This document shows, piece by piece, positions 25,494 through 32,920 of a DNA stretch of 64,000 bases; the stretch's first letter is position 1; every line of letters begins with the position of its first letter. The notes beneath the pieces were generated by a model. That model saw nothing but the letters and a program-made list of their open reading frames with translations. It searched no databases and had not been told where the DNA came from. The translations under genes were made by a program, and so were the position numbers. This stretch comes from Achromobacter aloeverae (GTDB lineage Bacteria; Pseudomonadota; Gammaproteobacteria; Burkholderiales; Burkholderiaceae_B): NCBI RefSeq assembly GCF_004121055.1, contig NZ_PYAL01000004.1, positions 248,001 through 312,000 of the forward strand, written 5' to 3'.

Positions 25494-25633
25494 CGATTGT
25501 CTCCTCACGATCCGCCGTGGCGGCCGTGTGATGGGACCGGGCTCGCCGGCCGCGTAGTCGCGGCTTCGGCGCGCCGGGCGGTCATGCGCCGCCTCTTCCG
25601 GTCAGGGGAGCGCAGTGCTCCGGGTTGCACCTG

Positions 25634-26512
25634 TCAGGCCACGGTGTTTTCCAGCGTGCCCAGGCCCTCGATTTCGATGCGGATGACGTCGCCCGACTGC
25701 ACGAAGCGCGGCGGCTTGAAGCCGATGCCCACGCCGGCCGGCGTGCCGGTGGCGATGACGTCGCCGGGCTTGAGCTCGATGCCGGCGGAGATGGTTTCGA
25801 TCAGCGTGGGGATGTCGAAGATCAGGTCCGACGTGTTGGCGTTCTGGCGCAGCTCGCCGTTGACCCAGCATTTGACGCCCAGGCGCGTGGCGTCGACCTC
25901 GTCGCGCGTGACCACGTACGGGCCCATGGGGCAGAAGCCGTCCAGCGCCTTGCCCAGGAACCATTGTCGATGCAGCTTTTGCAGGTCGCGCGCGGTGACG
26001 TCGTTGACGATGGTGTAGCCAAAGATGTGGTCGAAGGCGTCCGCCTTGCGGATGCCGCGGCCGGCCTTGCCGATCACCACGGCCAGCTCGGCTTCGTAAT
26101 CGACCTGCTGCGTGACGTGCTTGTGCGGGGGGATCGCCGCGCCCGGCCCGATCACGGTGGTGGCCGGCTTGGTGAACACCACGGGCGCCTCGGGCGCGTG
26201 TTCGCCTTCCTTGGCGCTGCTGTCGAAGCCCGACTTGCTGAACTCGGCGGCGTGCTCGTGATAGTTCTTGCCGACGCAGAAGATATTGCGACGGGGCTGG
26301 TCGATGGGGGCCAGGATTTTGGCGCCGGCCAACGGTTTGCCTGCGCCCGTCGCGGCCAGCTTCGTCCGCAGGTGATCAAAATTTTGAACCAGTTGGACCA
26401 TGTCGCCCGTGAAATCCGGCGTCAGTTGGGAGACAGGCCAGAACTGTTGCGACTGCGTGTCGACCAAGGCGATGGCGGGGATGCCGTCGAGCGCGATGTT
26501 GGCAAATTTCAT
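25634..26512 (-). CDS. Fumarylacetoacetate hydrolase family protein
   Basis: A 292-residue metal-dependent hydrolase, decarboxylase or isomerase of the FAH fold. Typical elements are IFCVGKNYHEHAAEFSKSG, the metal-binding DYEAELAVVIGKAGRGI with its Glu-x-Glu pair, TIVNDVTARDLQ and the closing GDVIATGTPAGVG. Such enzymes act late in aromatic and heteroaromatic degradation, on acylpyruvates or 2-oxo acids after ring opening. It is the first gene of the minus-strand operon (FAH, Bug, 2Fe-2S, molybdopterin subunit, ModA-like). The ATG at 26512 (MKFANIALDG) is preferred; the frame stays open 12 codons further up. Confidence 0.9.
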   Translation of the reverse strand: MKFANIALDGIPAIALVDTQSQQFWPVSQLTPDFTGDMVQLVQNFDHLRTKLAATGAGKPLAGAKILAPIDQPRRNIFCVGKNYHEHAAEFSKSGFDSSAKEGEHAPEAPVVFTKPATTVIGPGAAIPPHKHVTQQVDYEAELAVVIGKAGRGIRKADAFDHIFGYTIVNDVTARDLQKLHRQWFLGKALDGFCPMGPYVVTRDEVDATRLGVKCWVNGELRQNANTSDLIFDIPTLIETISAGIELKPGDVIATGTPAGVGIGFKPPRFVQSGDVIRIEIEGLGTLENTVA

Positions 26513-26526
26513 GACTGATTGATAAT

Positions 26527-26610
26527 CCAATTGGTTGTCGTGATGCATAATTTAGAACCAAAATGGATCTTCATCAATACAATTCTATGGATTGGTATAA
26601 CCAATTGGTT
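26527..26610. promoter_or_regulatory. FadR-type GntR operators between divergent FAH and gntR genes
   Basis: TTGGTATAACCAA (26592-26604) is a perfect 5+3+5 palindrome of the TTGGT-N3-ACCAA kind recognised by FadR-subfamily GntR regulators. It overlaps a second perfect palindrome, AACCAATTGGTT (26599-26610). CCAATTGG recurs at 26527-26534, 15 bases upstream of the FAH ATG. A -10-like TAGAAT at 26621 lies beyond the palindrome cluster, so binding would block the regulator promoter. Confidence 0.7.
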
Positions 26611-26652
26611 CATGTCGGTGTAGAATCGCTGGATCTAAGGGAGTGCCTGAAC

Positions 26653-27363
26653 GTGGATGAACGGGTAGCCGGAGCCGCGGTGCGGTCCGAGGGCGCCAAG
26701 GAGTTGGCGCGGTATCTGCAGGAAGAAATCGGCGCGGGCCGCTTGCGCGCGGGCGTGAAGCTGCCGCCGGAGCGTGAGCTGAGCCAGCGTTTCGGCGCTT
26801 CGCGCGGTTCGGTGCGGCGCGTGCTGGCGGACCTGCGCGAGCGCGGCCTGATCCGGCAATCCGTGGGCAGCGGCACCTTCGTGTCCGACGAGGCCGAGTC
26901 GCTGCTGGATGCTCCGCCGGCCGCCGTGCCGTGGTTTCACGTGCCGGTCAGCCCCGCTGAATTGATGGAGGCCCGCCGCCTGATCGAACCCTTGCTGCCG
27001 CCCATGATCGCGCGCAATGCCACGGCGGCGGATTTCGCCGCCATGCAGCATTGCATCGAGCAGTCCGAGGCCGCAACGACGATCGAGGACTTCGAGCATT
27101 GGGATGGAGCCTTGCACAAGAGCTTCGCGCTGGCGACGCACAACGCATTCTTCATGCAGATCCTGGAGTTGACCAACCGCGCGCGCGAGCAGGGCGAATG
27201 GGGGCGGTTGAAACGCAATTCTCTGACGCCGCAACGGCGCGCGGAATATGAGCAGCAGCATCGGGCCATCGTCGATGCCCTGCGGGATCGCGACGCTGCC
27301 CAGGCCGCGGTCCTGATGACGGGGCACCTGGAGCAGATTCGCCGCAACCTGTTCGGAGAGTGA
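26653..27363 (+). CDS. GntR-family regulator, FadR subfamily (HTH + FCD)
   Basis: A 236-residue regulator with a GntR winged helix at about residues 10-80 (LPPERELSQRFGASRGSVRRVLADL, split) and an FCD effector domain with the EARRLIEPLLPPMIARNATA helix and conserved histidines in LHKSFALATHN. The frame is open from 26563, but that start lies on the operator cluster. The GTG at 26653 has AAGGGAG 9 bases upstream and gives the normal family length. It is divergent from the molybdenum-hydroxylase operon, which it probably represses until a carboxylic effector binds. Confidence 0.88.
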   Translation: MDERVAGAAVRSEGAKELARYLQEEIGAGRLRAGVKLPPERELSQRFGASRGSVRRVLADLRERGLIRQSVGSGTFVSDEAESLLDAPPAAVPWFHVPVSPAELMEARRLIEPLLPPMIARNATAADFAAMQHCIEQSEAATTIEDFEHWDGALHKSFALATHNAFFMQILELTNRAREQGEWGRLKRNSLTPQRRAEYEQQHRAIVDALRDRDAAQAAVLMTGHLEQIRRNLFGE

Positions 27364-27411
27364 TCTTCCCGCCGGCGGTGTTCCTACGCCGGCGCTTTCT
27401 TACACCGGCAC

Positions 27412-28401
27412 CTACGCCGCCGGCTTCTTCTGCCGGTATGAATACGACGCATCGTATTTCGCCGTGATGTAGTCGCCGGCGACGATGGGGTCGTATTTGG
27501 GCGGCATGTCCGCGGTGGCGCAGTTCGGCAGGCATTCGACCGTGGTATCGAAGTCCGGGTCGTAGAACACCGGTATGGAAAAGCGCTCCTGTCCCGACGC
27601 GTTGACCACGCGATGCGGCGTCGAGACGAACAGGTCGTTGGACCAGCGCGCCAGCATGTCGCCGATATTCACCACGAAAGTCCCGTCGATATAGGGCGCC
27701 GGCACCCACTCGCCGCTGCGATTGCGCACTTGCAGCCCGCCGACCTCGTCCTGCCACAGGATGGTGATGCAGCCGAAATCGGTATGCGGCGCGGCGCCGT
27801 ACTGGCCAGCCGCCGCTTCCGGGGGCTGGGGCGGATAATGCAGCAGCCGGGCGCGCACCAGCGGATGCTTGTACATCGAGCGGAAATAATCGCGCTTCAG
27901 GTCCAGGGACAGCGCGATACCTTCGAGCACCCGTTGACCTGCCTCAAAGACATGCTGGTAATAGTCTTCCAGAATCGAACGCCACGTCGCTTCATTGGGC
28001 AGCCATTGATTCAGGCCGACCAGGGGCTTGCCGGCCAGCACCTCCGGATGCTCGGGCGTGAAGGGATAGGCGAAGTTGAAGCTTTCCTTCAGATCCGCGA
28101 TGCGGGCGCCTTCCAGCACCGTTTGCTTGAACGCCACGTAGCCGCGGTGCGCACCGTTGATCGCGATCGAATTCTTGATCTCGTCCGGCAGCCGGAAGAA
28201 ATACTTGGCGCACATGTAGGCCGCGCGCACCAGGTCGGCCGGAACGTTGTGGTTGGCAATATAGAAAAAACCGACTTCCACCGCGGCCTTGCGGATGTTA
28301 TGCGCGACCCGTAATGCGCCCTCATGATCCCTTGCGTCGAACAGCGGTCGAATGTCGACAATTGGGATGGACCCGAAATCATCCGACGGGGGCAGGGTCA
28401 T
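27412..28401 (-). CDS. Isopenicillin-N-synthase-family 2-oxoglutarate/Fe(II) oxygenase
   Basis: A 329-residue oxygenase of the IPNS/flavanone hydroxylase type. The N-terminal DIOX_N part has IPIVDIRPLF and GFFYIANHNV. The catalytic jelly roll carries the iron ligands His and Asp in APHTDFGCITIL and the distal His in STPHRVVNASG. The cosubstrate-binding RFSIPVF follows 10 residues later. These enzymes hydroxylate, desaturate or cyclise small molecules; bacterial relatives act on pyrimidines, amino acids or xenobiotics. It is divergent from the HutC-type regulator at 28512 across 110 bases and converges on the FadR-type gene. The substrate cannot be told. Confidence 0.9.
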   Translation of the reverse strand: MTLPPSDDFGSIPIVDIRPLFDARDHEGALRVAHNIRKAAVEVGFFYIANHNVPADLVRAAYMCAKYFFRLPDEIKNSIAINGAHRGYVAFKQTVLEGARIADLKESFNFAYPFTPEHPEVLAGKPLVGLNQWLPNEATWRSILEDYYQHVFEAGQRVLEGIALSLDLKRDYFRSMYKHPLVRARLLHYPPQPPEAAAGQYGAAPHTDFGCITILWQDEVGGLQVRNRSGEWVPAPYIDGTFVVNIGDMLARWSNDLFVSTPHRVVNASGQERFSIPVFYDPDFDTTVECLPNCATADMPPKYDPIVAGDYITAKYDASYSYRQKKPAA

Positions 28402-28511
28402 GACGCATACTCCTCGCGTTGCTTATGCCGTTGAATATCGTGCGTAAGCGTAGTTATCCGGTTAACATTGTGCGGCGTCGAACTTGAAACATTGTAATCA
28501 ACTTCATACAT

Positions 28512-29285
28512 ATGTCCATGCATACGTTGAGCGCTGGAGTTCCGATGTACCACCAGATCGCACAGGTGCTGCGGCGCCGCCTGGAGGCGGGCGATCTGGG
28601 CGCCGGCAACCAGATGGCGACTGAACAAGCGCTGTGCGACGAGTTCGGCGTCAGCCGCACCACGGTCCGCCATGCGCTGAGCTACCTGAAGCGCGAAGGC
28701 CTGCTGAGCAGCCGCCGCGGCGTCGGCACCCGGCGCGTCGACGCCGGACCGCGCAAGAAGTACGTGCGTTCCAATGGCGATCCCCTGCACGCCACCCTGT
28801 CGAGCAAGCCGCGCATACTGTCCCTGGGCCTGGCTCCCGCGCCGGCGCAAGTCGCGCGTTTCCTGGGGCTGGAGGAGGGCGCCGACGTTTTCAAGATCGT
28901 GCGCATGCATGACCTCGATGGCGAGCCGCTGTCGGTCGTGATCAGCTACATGCCTTCCTATCTGTCCAAGATCTCCCGCAGCGCGATGCAGCGCGAATCG
29001 CTGCACGAGATCTTCTGGCACGACTACGGCCTCAAGGTCGAGCGCAGCCTGCACACCATCCGTGTCAGCCGCGCCGATACCGATATCGCCGACCTTTTGA
29101 AAATTGGCCTGGCCGATCCGGTGATGCACATACAGGCACAGACCTTCCTGCGCGGGGGCCAACCCATACGCTGGACCGAAAACTATTTTTGCGAAGACCG
29201 CTACGAGTACACGGCCGAGTTCGTCTGGGATCCTCCGCCACCCCGGCGCAGGGCGGCGACGGCTAAACCTGGGGAAAAAAAGTGA
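28512..29285 (+). CDS. GntR-family regulator, HutC subfamily (HTH + UTRA)
   Basis: A regulator of up to 257 residues with an N-terminal GntR winged helix (QIAQVLRRRLEAGDLG, then ALCDEFGVSRTTVRHALSYL) and a C-terminal UTRA effector domain from about residue 95. The ATG at 28545 has a GGAG 5 bases upstream and starts at MYHQIAQ, a common beginning for the family, so the protein may be 246 residues. The ATG at 28512 sits inside an ACATATGT palindrome (28507-28514) that could be an operator. It overlaps the next gene as TGATG, so it is the first cistron of a four-gene operon. Confidence 0.9.
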   Translation: MSMHTLSAGVPMYHQIAQVLRRRLEAGDLGAGNQMATEQALCDEFGVSRTTVRHALSYLKREGLLSSRRGVGTRRVDAGPRKKYVRSNGDPLHATLSSKPRILSLGLAPAPAQVARFLGLEEGADVFKIVRMHDLDGEPLSVVISYMPSYLSKISRSAMQRESLHEIFWHDYGLKVERSLHTIRVSRADTDIADLLKIGLADPVMHIQAQTFLRGGQPIRWTENYFCEDRYEYTAEFVWDPPPPRRRAATAKPGEKK

Positions 29286-30397
29286 TGTTGTCCAAGCTGT
29301 TCGGCGCCTTTTTCTCGAAGGCGCCGGTTATCGAGTCCGCAACACCCTTCAAGTTCCAGTCCGCACGATCTTCAGGTTCCGCGGTTTTTCCCCAATCATC
29401 CCGCAAGAAGCCGCTGCTGGCGGCCGCCACGGTTGCCACGACCGCGCTGCTCGCATTGCTGTCTGCTGCCGGTGCGCATGCTGCGGATGCCGGTGCCGCG
29501 TCGTATCCCGACAAGCCTATCCGCATCATCCTGGGCTTTCCCGCGGGCGGCGGCTCCGACGTCCTGCTGCGCTCCATCACGCCTGGATTGGCGCAGGAAC
29601 TGGGTCAGCCCGTCATTGTCGATAACCGGCCCGGCGCTGGCGGCAACCTTGCCATGGAGGCGGTGGCGCGCGCTGAACCCGATGGGTACACGCTGTTGAT
29701 GGGCTCGCCGGGCCTGGCGACCAATCCCTTCCTGTACAAGACCCTGACGTTCGATCCGATCAAGGACTTCGCGCCCATCGGCATGGTGGGCAGCGTGCAG
29801 AACGCGCTGATCGTGCAGCCGTCCCTGCATATCGACAGCGTCGCCGAACTGGTGCGTTACGCCAAGGCGCATCCGGGCGTGCTGAACGTCGCGTCCTCGG
29901 GCACCGGCACGTCCCTGCACCTGGCCGCCGAACTGTTCAAGCGGGACACCGGCGTGAACATCGTGCACGTCCCTTATCGCGGAGGCGCCCCAGCCATGAC
30001 CGATCTGCTCGGCGGCCGCGTCGACATGATGTTCAATGTGTTGCCGCAGGCGCTGCCGCAGGTCAAGGCCGGCAAGCTGAAGGCGCTCGCCGTCACGGGG
30101 GCGGTACGGTCGCCGACCTTGCCCGACGTGCCTACCATGGAAGAAGCAGGCGTCAAGGGCTACACAGCAACGACCTGGAACGGTTTGCTGGCGCCCGCGG
30201 GCACGCCGCCCGCGATCGTGAACAAGATCAATGCCGCCTTGAACCGGGTGCTTGCAGCGCCGGCGACCAAGAAGATTTTCGACGACATGGGACAGGACGT
30301 GGTGATGGGCACGCCCGCCGAATTCGCCCAGTTGATCAAGGACGAAACCGCCAAATGGAAAGTCGTCATCCAGGAGGGCGGAATCCAGGCGCAGTAG
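29285..30397 (+). CDS. Bug-type (TTT) substrate-binding protein with long N-terminus
   Basis: A 370-residue Bug-family periplasmic binding protein. Family motifs are YPDKPIRIILGFPAGGGSDV, IVDNRPGAGGNLAMEAVARA and the NVASSGTGTSLHLAAELFK ligand loop. The export signal lies unusually far in: about 35 polar residues precede the RKKPLLAAATVATTALLALL core, with cleavage near AHA-AD. The ATG at 29285 overlaps the regulator stop (TGATG), supporting translation from there; a shorter start nearer the core was not found. It is followed by a lyase and a deacetylase. Confidence 0.9.
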   Translation: MLSKLFGAFFSKAPVIESATPFKFQSARSSGSAVFPQSSRKKPLLAAATVATTALLALLSAAGAHAADAGAASYPDKPIRIILGFPAGGGSDVLLRSITPGLAQELGQPVIVDNRPGAGGNLAMEAVARAEPDGYTLLMGSPGLATNPFLYKTLTFDPIKDFAPIGMVGSVQNALIVQPSLHIDSVAELVRYAKAHPGVLNVASSGTGTSLHLAAELFKRDTGVNIVHVPYRGGAPAMTDLLGGRVDMMFNVLPQALPQVKAGKLKALAVTGAVRSPTLPDVPTMEEAGVKGYTATTWNGLLAPAGTPPAIVNKINAALNRVLAAPATKKIFDDMGQDVVMGTPAEFAQLIKDETAKWKVVIQEGGIQAQ

Positions 30398-30469
30398 CGT
30401 CGCCAGCCGACTGACGAGACGCCAGCGAGACCGGGCGGCGCGGCAGAAAACCGGTCCAAGGGGAACATC

Positions 30470-31417
30470 ATGGACAAGTGCCGGCGGATGCGTGACCTGC
30501 TCAAGAACGCGCGGCCCCTGGTATCGCCAGGGATTTACGATGGCTACAGCGCCTTGCTGGCGCAGGCCATGGGCTTCAAGACCGCGTCCACCACGGGCGC
30601 GGGCCTGGCCAATTCCTTGCTGGGCCAGCCCGATATCGGGCTGTTCAGCCTGCGTGACAATGTCGACGCCTGTCGACGGCTGACTCATGCCGTGGACCTT
30701 CCCCTGATGGCCGATGCCGACACCGGCTATGGCAATGCGGTGACGGTCTACCATGTGGTCCAGTATTTCGAGGAAGCCGGCGTGGTCGGCATCAATATCG
30801 AAGACCAGTTCATGCCCAAGCGCTGCGGCGCCATGCGGGGCAAGGAGCTGGTCGAGCCGCTGGAAATGGCCTTGAAGATCGAGGCCGCGCTCAAGGCCAA
30901 GAAGAATCCCGACTTCATCATCAACGCGCGCACCGACGCCATTGCCGTGGAAGGCATCGAAGGCACGGTCAAGCGGGTGCGCGAGTACGTGGCGGCGGGC
31001 GCCGACATGATCTATCCCGATGCCGTCCGCAACGAGGACGATATCCTGCGGGTGCTGGAGGCCGCCGACGGCGTGCCGGTGAACATCAACATGGGGTTCG
31101 GCATCCGGCAGCGGCCCACCACGCCGCTGATCCCTTTCAAGCGCCTGGGCGAGATGGGCGTGGCCCGAATCAGCCTGCCGCGCTTCCTGCCGGCGGCTGC
31201 GCTGCATGGCATGCGCCAGGCGATCCTGGCCTTGCAGGGCGGAATGCAGGGCGATGCGGTGATCGATCGCCCCGACCTGCTGGCCAGCATGCAGGACATT
31301 ACCGATCTGGTCGGCTACGACCGTATCGCGGCCTTGGAAAGCGACCTGCTTTCGGCCGAGCAGTTGGCGCGCAAGTACCAGGACGGTATGCGCGATTATG
31401 TTGTCAAGGAAGATTGA
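30470..31417 (+). CDS. Isocitrate lyase/PEP mutase superfamily lyase
   Basis: A 315-residue (beta/alpha)8 enzyme of the isocitrate lyase/PEP mutase superfamily. The magnesium motif is DADTGYGNAVTVY, and the catalytic loop has KRCGAM with the cysteine typical of C-C lyases such as 2-methylisocitrate lyase (KRCGH), not the PEP-mutase type. NARTDAIAVEG is also typical. It most likely cleaves a 2-hydroxy or 2-alkyl dicarboxylic acid to pyruvate or glyoxylate plus another acid; oxaloacetate decarboxylase-like activity is possible. It sits between a Bug protein and a deacetylase and overlaps the latter by one base (TGATG). Confidence 0.88.
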   Translation: MDKCRRMRDLLKNARPLVSPGIYDGYSALLAQAMGFKTASTTGAGLANSLLGQPDIGLFSLRDNVDACRRLTHAVDLPLMADADTGYGNAVTVYHVVQYFEEAGVVGINIEDQFMPKRCGAMRGKELVEPLEMALKIEAALKAKKNPDFIINARTDAIAVEGIEGTVKRVREYVAAGADMIYPDAVRNEDDILRVLEAADGVPVNINMGFGIRQRPTTPLIPFKRLGEMGVARISLPRFLPAAALHGMRQAILALQGGMQGDAVIDRPDLLASMQDITDLVGYDRIAALESDLLSAEQLARKYQDGMRDYVVKED

Positions 31418-32325
31418 TGGAACCTCGTCGCTACGGACCTTTTCCGTACATCCCCCAACCGGCGCGCCCGCCGTTCAAGTTGCCCGGCGGCGCGCGCGTC
31501 GCGTTGTGGATAAATCCGAATGTGGAGTATTTCGGCCTGGATGACGTGATGCCGGGCGTGGTCAATGAACGCATTCCCGCGGCGCACGCCAAGATCCCGA
31601 ATGTGCGGAACTGGTCGCTGCGCGACTACGGCAACCGGGTCGGCGTCTGGCGCCTGATGGATACGCTCAGCCGCTACGGCATCCGCGCCAGTGCCGCGCT
31701 GAACAGCGAGTTGTGCGACCATCATCCGGAGATCATCGAGGAGGCCATGCGGCGTGGCTGGGAATTCATGGGCCATGGCATCACCAATGCCATCCGCCTG
31801 AACGAGATGCCGGCGGAGCAGGAACGTGAAGCGATCTTCCGCATCGTGGAGCGCATCGAGAAGGCCTCCGGGGTGCGGCCGGTAGGCTGGCTGGGGCCGG
31901 GGCTGGCGGAGACCTGGCACACCCTGGAGTATCTGGCCGAAGCTGGCGTTCGCTATGTGTGCGACTGGGTCAACGACGACCAGCCCTACACCATGACGGT
32001 GGGCCGGCCGCCCATGGTATCGCTGCCGTATTCGGTGCAGACCAACGATGTGCCGGCCTACTTCGACATGAAGATGTCGGTGCCGGAATTCGAGGCCACG
32101 ATCAAGCGCACGTTCGACACGCTATACCGCGAGGGCGAAACGTCCGGCCGCGTCATGGCCATTGCCGTCCATCCTTTCGTCACGGGCCTGCCGCACCGCA
32201 TCGGCGCGCTGGACGCGGCGCTGGAATACATCTGCAAGCATCCCGGCGTGTGGCTGGCCACGGGCCGCGAAATCGTCGAGCATTACCTGCAGAGCGATTT
32301 CGCGCAGGCCATGGCGCCACGCTGA
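31417..32325 (+). CDS. Polysaccharide-deacetylase-fold hydrolase (PuuE-like)
   Basis: A 302-residue CE4-fold protein. The sequence resembles the cytosolic PuuE/amidohydrolase-like branch more than cell-wall deacetylases: it has no signal peptide, starts with a long LPGGARVALWINPNVEYFG segment, and has EFMGHGITNA where classical CE4 enzymes have a His-x3-x-His motif, so the second histidine is missing. GWLGPGLAETWHTLEYLAEAG and the late AIAVHPFVTGLPHR are other conserved-looking blocks. PuuE-type enzymes hydrolyse cyclic ureides or amides. It ends a four-gene operon (GntR, Bug, lyase, deacetylase), so it may open or deacylate the imported compound. Confidence 0.85.
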   Translation: MEPRRYGPFPYIPQPARPPFKLPGGARVALWINPNVEYFGLDDVMPGVVNERIPAAHAKIPNVRNWSLRDYGNRVGVWRLMDTLSRYGIRASAALNSELCDHHPEIIEEAMRRGWEFMGHGITNAIRLNEMPAEQEREAIFRIVERIEKASGVRPVGWLGPGLAETWHTLEYLAEAGVRYVCDWVNDDQPYTMTVGRPPMVSLPYSVQTNDVPAYFDMKMSVPEFEATIKRTFDTLYREGETSGRVMAIAVHPFVTGLPHRIGALDAALEYICKHPGVWLATGREIVEHYLQSDFAQAMAPR

Positions 32326-32353
32326 GCAAGGGCCCCGGCCGAGGCCGTGCGTC

Positions 32354-32563
32354 TCAGCGCGGCCGCCGCGCCCCGGCGCCGTGCTGGCGCGAGCTGCCTT
32401 GGTCCTGACCGGTGCCCAGCTGGGTGGCGTGGCCATCCTTCTTGCTGCGGTTCTGCGTATCGCCGTGGCTGTACTGCGTCTCGCGCGGCTGGTCATCCGC
32501 GCGGCGCGATGCGCCGGCATTGCCCTGCGACATTTGCGGCTGCGACTTCTGCTTCTGCGTCAT
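32354..32563 (-). CDS. Small hydrophilic Gln/Ser/Arg-rich protein
   Basis: A 69-residue, highly polar protein starting MTQKQKSQPQMSQGNAGASR and rich in Gln, Gly, Ser, Asp and Arg, without hydrophobic stretches, so probably disordered. The ATG has GGGAGAA 7 bases upstream, which is why I keep it over the longer open frame. The composition resembles small stress-induced or desiccation-type hydrophilins, but no family is recognised. It stands alone between the deacetylase gene (convergent) and a REP-like element pair. Confidence 0.55.
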   Translation of the reverse strand: MTQKQKSQPQMSQGNAGASRRADDQPRETQYSHGDTQNRSKKDGHATQLGTGQDQGSSRQHGAGARRPR

Positions 32564-32711
32564 GACGGTTCTCCCGTAAGTAACGGTACCGCGCACCCGC
32601 ATCCCAATCAACGCAAAGCGCCGGCCCCGTATCCACCTCCCGCATAGTGCGTGCCCAGCGCGGCGCCATGGCATCCGCCCCTCCGCGCAACAAGACGGCC
32701 CTGTAAAAAAC

Positions 32712-32920
32712 CCCGCCCCACTTGGGGAAACCGCGGATCCGGGTCCCCCGGTCCGCTGGTTTCACCCCCGTGAGGGGGCCGCGCGTAGCGCGGTAGGGGC
32801 GGGAATCACCTTTCACAAAAGAACCCCGGCCCCATCGGGGGCACAGCGGAGCCGGCTTTGCCGGTCCGCCGGTGCCGCCCCCCTGGGGGGGAAGGCGCGC
32901 AGCGCCTTCGGGGGGGTTAC
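32712..32920. repeat. Two tandem REP-like intergenic elements
   Basis: Copy A (about 32712-32808) and copy B (about 32822-32920) share the order ACCCCG-CCCCA-hairpin, a C(A)GCGGA-CCGG box, GGTCCG(C/G)TGG, a C/G-run palindrome (CCCCCGTGAGGGGG or CCCCCCTGGGGGGG) and a GCGCGTAGCGCG or GGCGCGCAGCGCC stem. They are diverged but clearly related. Copy B ends at the phosphoketolase stop codon. They sit in a 350-base gap and could act as a terminator for phosphoketolase. Confidence 0.75.
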
